The notes under the pieces were generated by a model that did not search any database, was not told where the DNA came from, and saw only the letters and a program-made list of their open reading frames with translations. A stretch of 64,000 bases of DNA from Ptiloglossa arizonensis (taxonomy: Eukaryota > Arthropoda > Insecta > Hymenoptera > Colletidae). The translations under genes and the position numbers were made by a program. The stretch spans positions 1,116,001-1,180,000 of the forward strand of contig NW_027478401.1 of the NCBI RefSeq assembly GCF_051014685.1. Reading direction: 5' to 3'. Positions 62,001 to 64,000 of this stretch are shown one piece after another; within the stretch, counting starts at the first letter, position 1; each line of letters starts with the position of its first letter.

Positions 62001-64000
62001 GCGAGATATGGGAGTTTGATGTTAAGGAATGGTTGAGAAACCATCAAAATTTTCGCTTGTCTGATACTCGAAACCAATAACTACAAAGGCATAGGGGAAA
62101 AATACACGTACCTTTGTAGTCGGGCGAGATTCCACATTCAGATGCAACAGGAATTTCTCGTGTTCGTCTATCCGTTCGCGAGATATGGGAGGTTGAAGTT
62201 AAGGAATGGTTGAGAAACCATCAAAATTATCGCAAGTCTGATACTCGAAACCAATAACTACAAAGGCCTAGGGGAAAACACACATATCTTTGTAATCGGG
62301 CTAGTTTCTGCTTTCAGATGCAACAGGAATTTCTCGAGTTCGTCAATCCGTTCGCGAGATTAGGGAGTTTGATGTTAAGGAATGGTTGAGAAACCATCAA
62401 AATTTTCGCTAGTCTGATTCTCGAAACCAATAACTACAAACGCCTTGGGGAAAAATACAAGTACCCTTGTAATCGGGCGAGATTCCACACTCAGATGCAA
62501 CAGGAATTTCTCGGGTTCGTCTATCCGTTCGCGAGATATGGGAGGTTGAAGTTAAGGAATGGTTGAAAAACAATCAAAATTTTCGCAAATCTGATACTCG
62601 GGACCAATAACTACAAAGGCCCAGGGGGAAAACACACATATCTTTGTAATCGGGCGAGTTTCTGCTTTCAGATGCAACAGGAATTTCACGAGTTCGTCAA
62701 TCCGTTCGCGAGATATGGGAGTTTGAAGTTAAGGAATGCTTGAAAAACCATCAAAATTTTCGCAAGTCTGATACTCGAAACCAATAACTACAAAGGCCTA
62801 GGGGAAAAATGCACATACCTTTGTAATCGGGCGAGTTTCCACTTTCAGATGCATCAGGAATTTCTCGAGTTCGTCATTCCGTTCGCGAGATATGGGAGTT
62901 TGAAGTTAAGGAATGGTTGAGAAACCATCAAAATTTTCGCTGGTCTGATACTCGAAACCGATAACTGGAACGGCCTAGGGGAAAGTACACATACCGTTGT
63001 AATCGGGCGAGTTTCCACTTTCAGATGCAACAGGAATTTCTTGAGTTCGTCACTCCGTTCGCGAGATATGGGAGTTTGACGTTAAGGAATGGTTGAGAAA
63101 CCATCAAAATTTTCGCTAGTCTGATACTCGAAACCAATAACTACAAAGGCATAGGGGAAAAATACACGTACCTTTGTAATCGGGCGAGATTCCACATTCA
63201 GATGCAACAGGAATTTCTCGTGTTCGTCTATCCGTTCGCGAGATATGGGAGGTTGAAGTTAAGGAATGGTTGAGAAACGATCAAAATTATCGCAAGTCTG
63301 ATACTCGAAACCAATAACTACAAAGGCCTAGGGGGAAAACACACATATCTTTGTAATCGGGCGAGTTTCTGCTTTCAGATGCAATACGAATTTCTCGAGT
63401 TCGTCAGTCCGTTCGCGAGATATGGGAGTTTGAAGTTAAGGAATGCTTGAGAAACCATCAAAATTTTCGCAAGTCTGATACTCGAAACCAATAACTACAA
63501 AGGCCTAGGGAAAAAATGCATATACCTTTGTAATCGGGCGAGTTTCCACTTTCAGATGCAAAAGGAATTTCTCAAGTTCGTCATTCCGTTCGCGAAATAT
63601 GGGAGTTTGAAGTTAAGGAATGTTTCAGAAACCATCAAAATTTTCGCTAGTCTGATACTCGAAACCAATAACTACAAAGGCATAGGGGAAAAATACACAT
63701 ACCTTTGTAATCGGGCGAGATTCCACATTCAGATGCAACAGGAATTTCTCGTGTTCGTCTATCCGTTCGCAAGATATGGAAGGTTGAAGTTAAGGAATGG
63801 TTGAGAAACCATCAAAATTATCGCAAGTCTGATACTCGAAACCAATAACTACAAAGGCCTAGGGGGAAAACACACATATCTTTGTAATCGGGCGAGTTTA
63901 TGCTTTCAGATGCAACAGGAATTTCTCGAGTTCGTCAATCCGTTCGCGAGATATGGGAGTTTGAAGTTAAGGAATGCTTGAGAAACCATCAAAATTTTCG
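53001..64000 (+). repeat. Satellite block with 23- and 27-30-monomer duplications (right edge)
   Basis: Marked by GATTCCACATTCAGATGC with CTCGTGTTCGTCTATCC. About 57290-59932 is repeated at about 61358-64000 with an offset of 4068 bp (23 monomers) and only scattered differences. About 54420-55840 matches about 59195-61110 with an offset that steps from 27 to 29 to 30 monomers. The array runs past the end of the window. No gene is visible. Confidence 0.9.

Noticed and set aside
54715..63804. The same 82-codon open frame at 54715-54963, 59488-59736 and 63556-63804, suggesting a small conserved gene.
   Set aside because: The copies lie at 27- and 23-monomer spacings and are explained by recent segment duplication of satellite DNA, not by coding constraint.
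1..64000. CRISPR array, because of regular repeats.
   Set aside because: The repeats are contiguous 177-bp monomers with no unique spacers, no cas genes and eukaryotic context.
1..64000. Ribosomal-DNA spacer subrepeats or telomeric repeats.
   Set aside because: No rRNA sequence is visible in the window and no TTAGG or TTAGGG runs are present.

Overview
The window is almost entirely one tandem satellite DNA array, interrupted once by a complete-looking piggyBac-like DNA transposon. No RNA gene, host protein gene or other unique-sequence locus is visible. A long satellite plus a piggyBac-type element with eukaryotic signals (A-rich context at the ATG, AATAAA, a possible short 5' UTR intron) points to an animal nuclear genome. 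An insect or other arthropod is my best guess, but the sequence does not settle it.

Satellite (1-5763 and 8412-64000): the monomer is 176-177 bp. Counting from the GGCCTA landmark at 165 to the one at 63856, and subtracting the insertion, gives about 345 periods with a mean near 176.9 bp. All copies run head to tail on the same strand, and both window edges lie inside the array. A typical monomer (10777-10953) carries CCTAGG, CTCGAG, TCGCGA, a TTAA and a small dyad ATGGTTGAGAAACCAT. Sequence variants are not spread evenly. A divergent 'B' subfamily mixes with the common 'A' type only at about 1.8-12.15 kb, and further right there are locally amplified blocks. Shared variants in these blocks recur at whole-number multiples of the monomer: 4, 5, 6, 7, 9, 10/11, 21, 23, 27-30 and 45 monomers. 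This is the pattern left by unequal exchange, or by duplication of multi-monomer segments. The right end (about 57.29-59.93 kb versus 61.36-64.00 kb) is a near-identical duplication at a spacing of 4068 bp.

Transposon (5764-8411, 2648 bp): it is flanked by a TTAA duplication and bounded by perfect 14-bp inverted repeats. It encodes one uninterrupted transposase on the minus strand (5924-7627, 567 aa) with the piggyBac catalytic aspartates and a C-terminal cysteine-rich zinc-binding region. The ends also carry asymmetric subterminal copies of a palindromic GACCGGTC-type motif, probably transposase-binding sites. Removing the element plus one TTAA restores a 176-bp monomer, so it inserted into the TTAA that most monomers carry.

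The only plausible protein product here is the transposase, which would act on the two ends of its own element. The satellite's role (centromeric or pericentromeric heterochromatin) is inferred from its length and monomer size and is not shown by the sequence.
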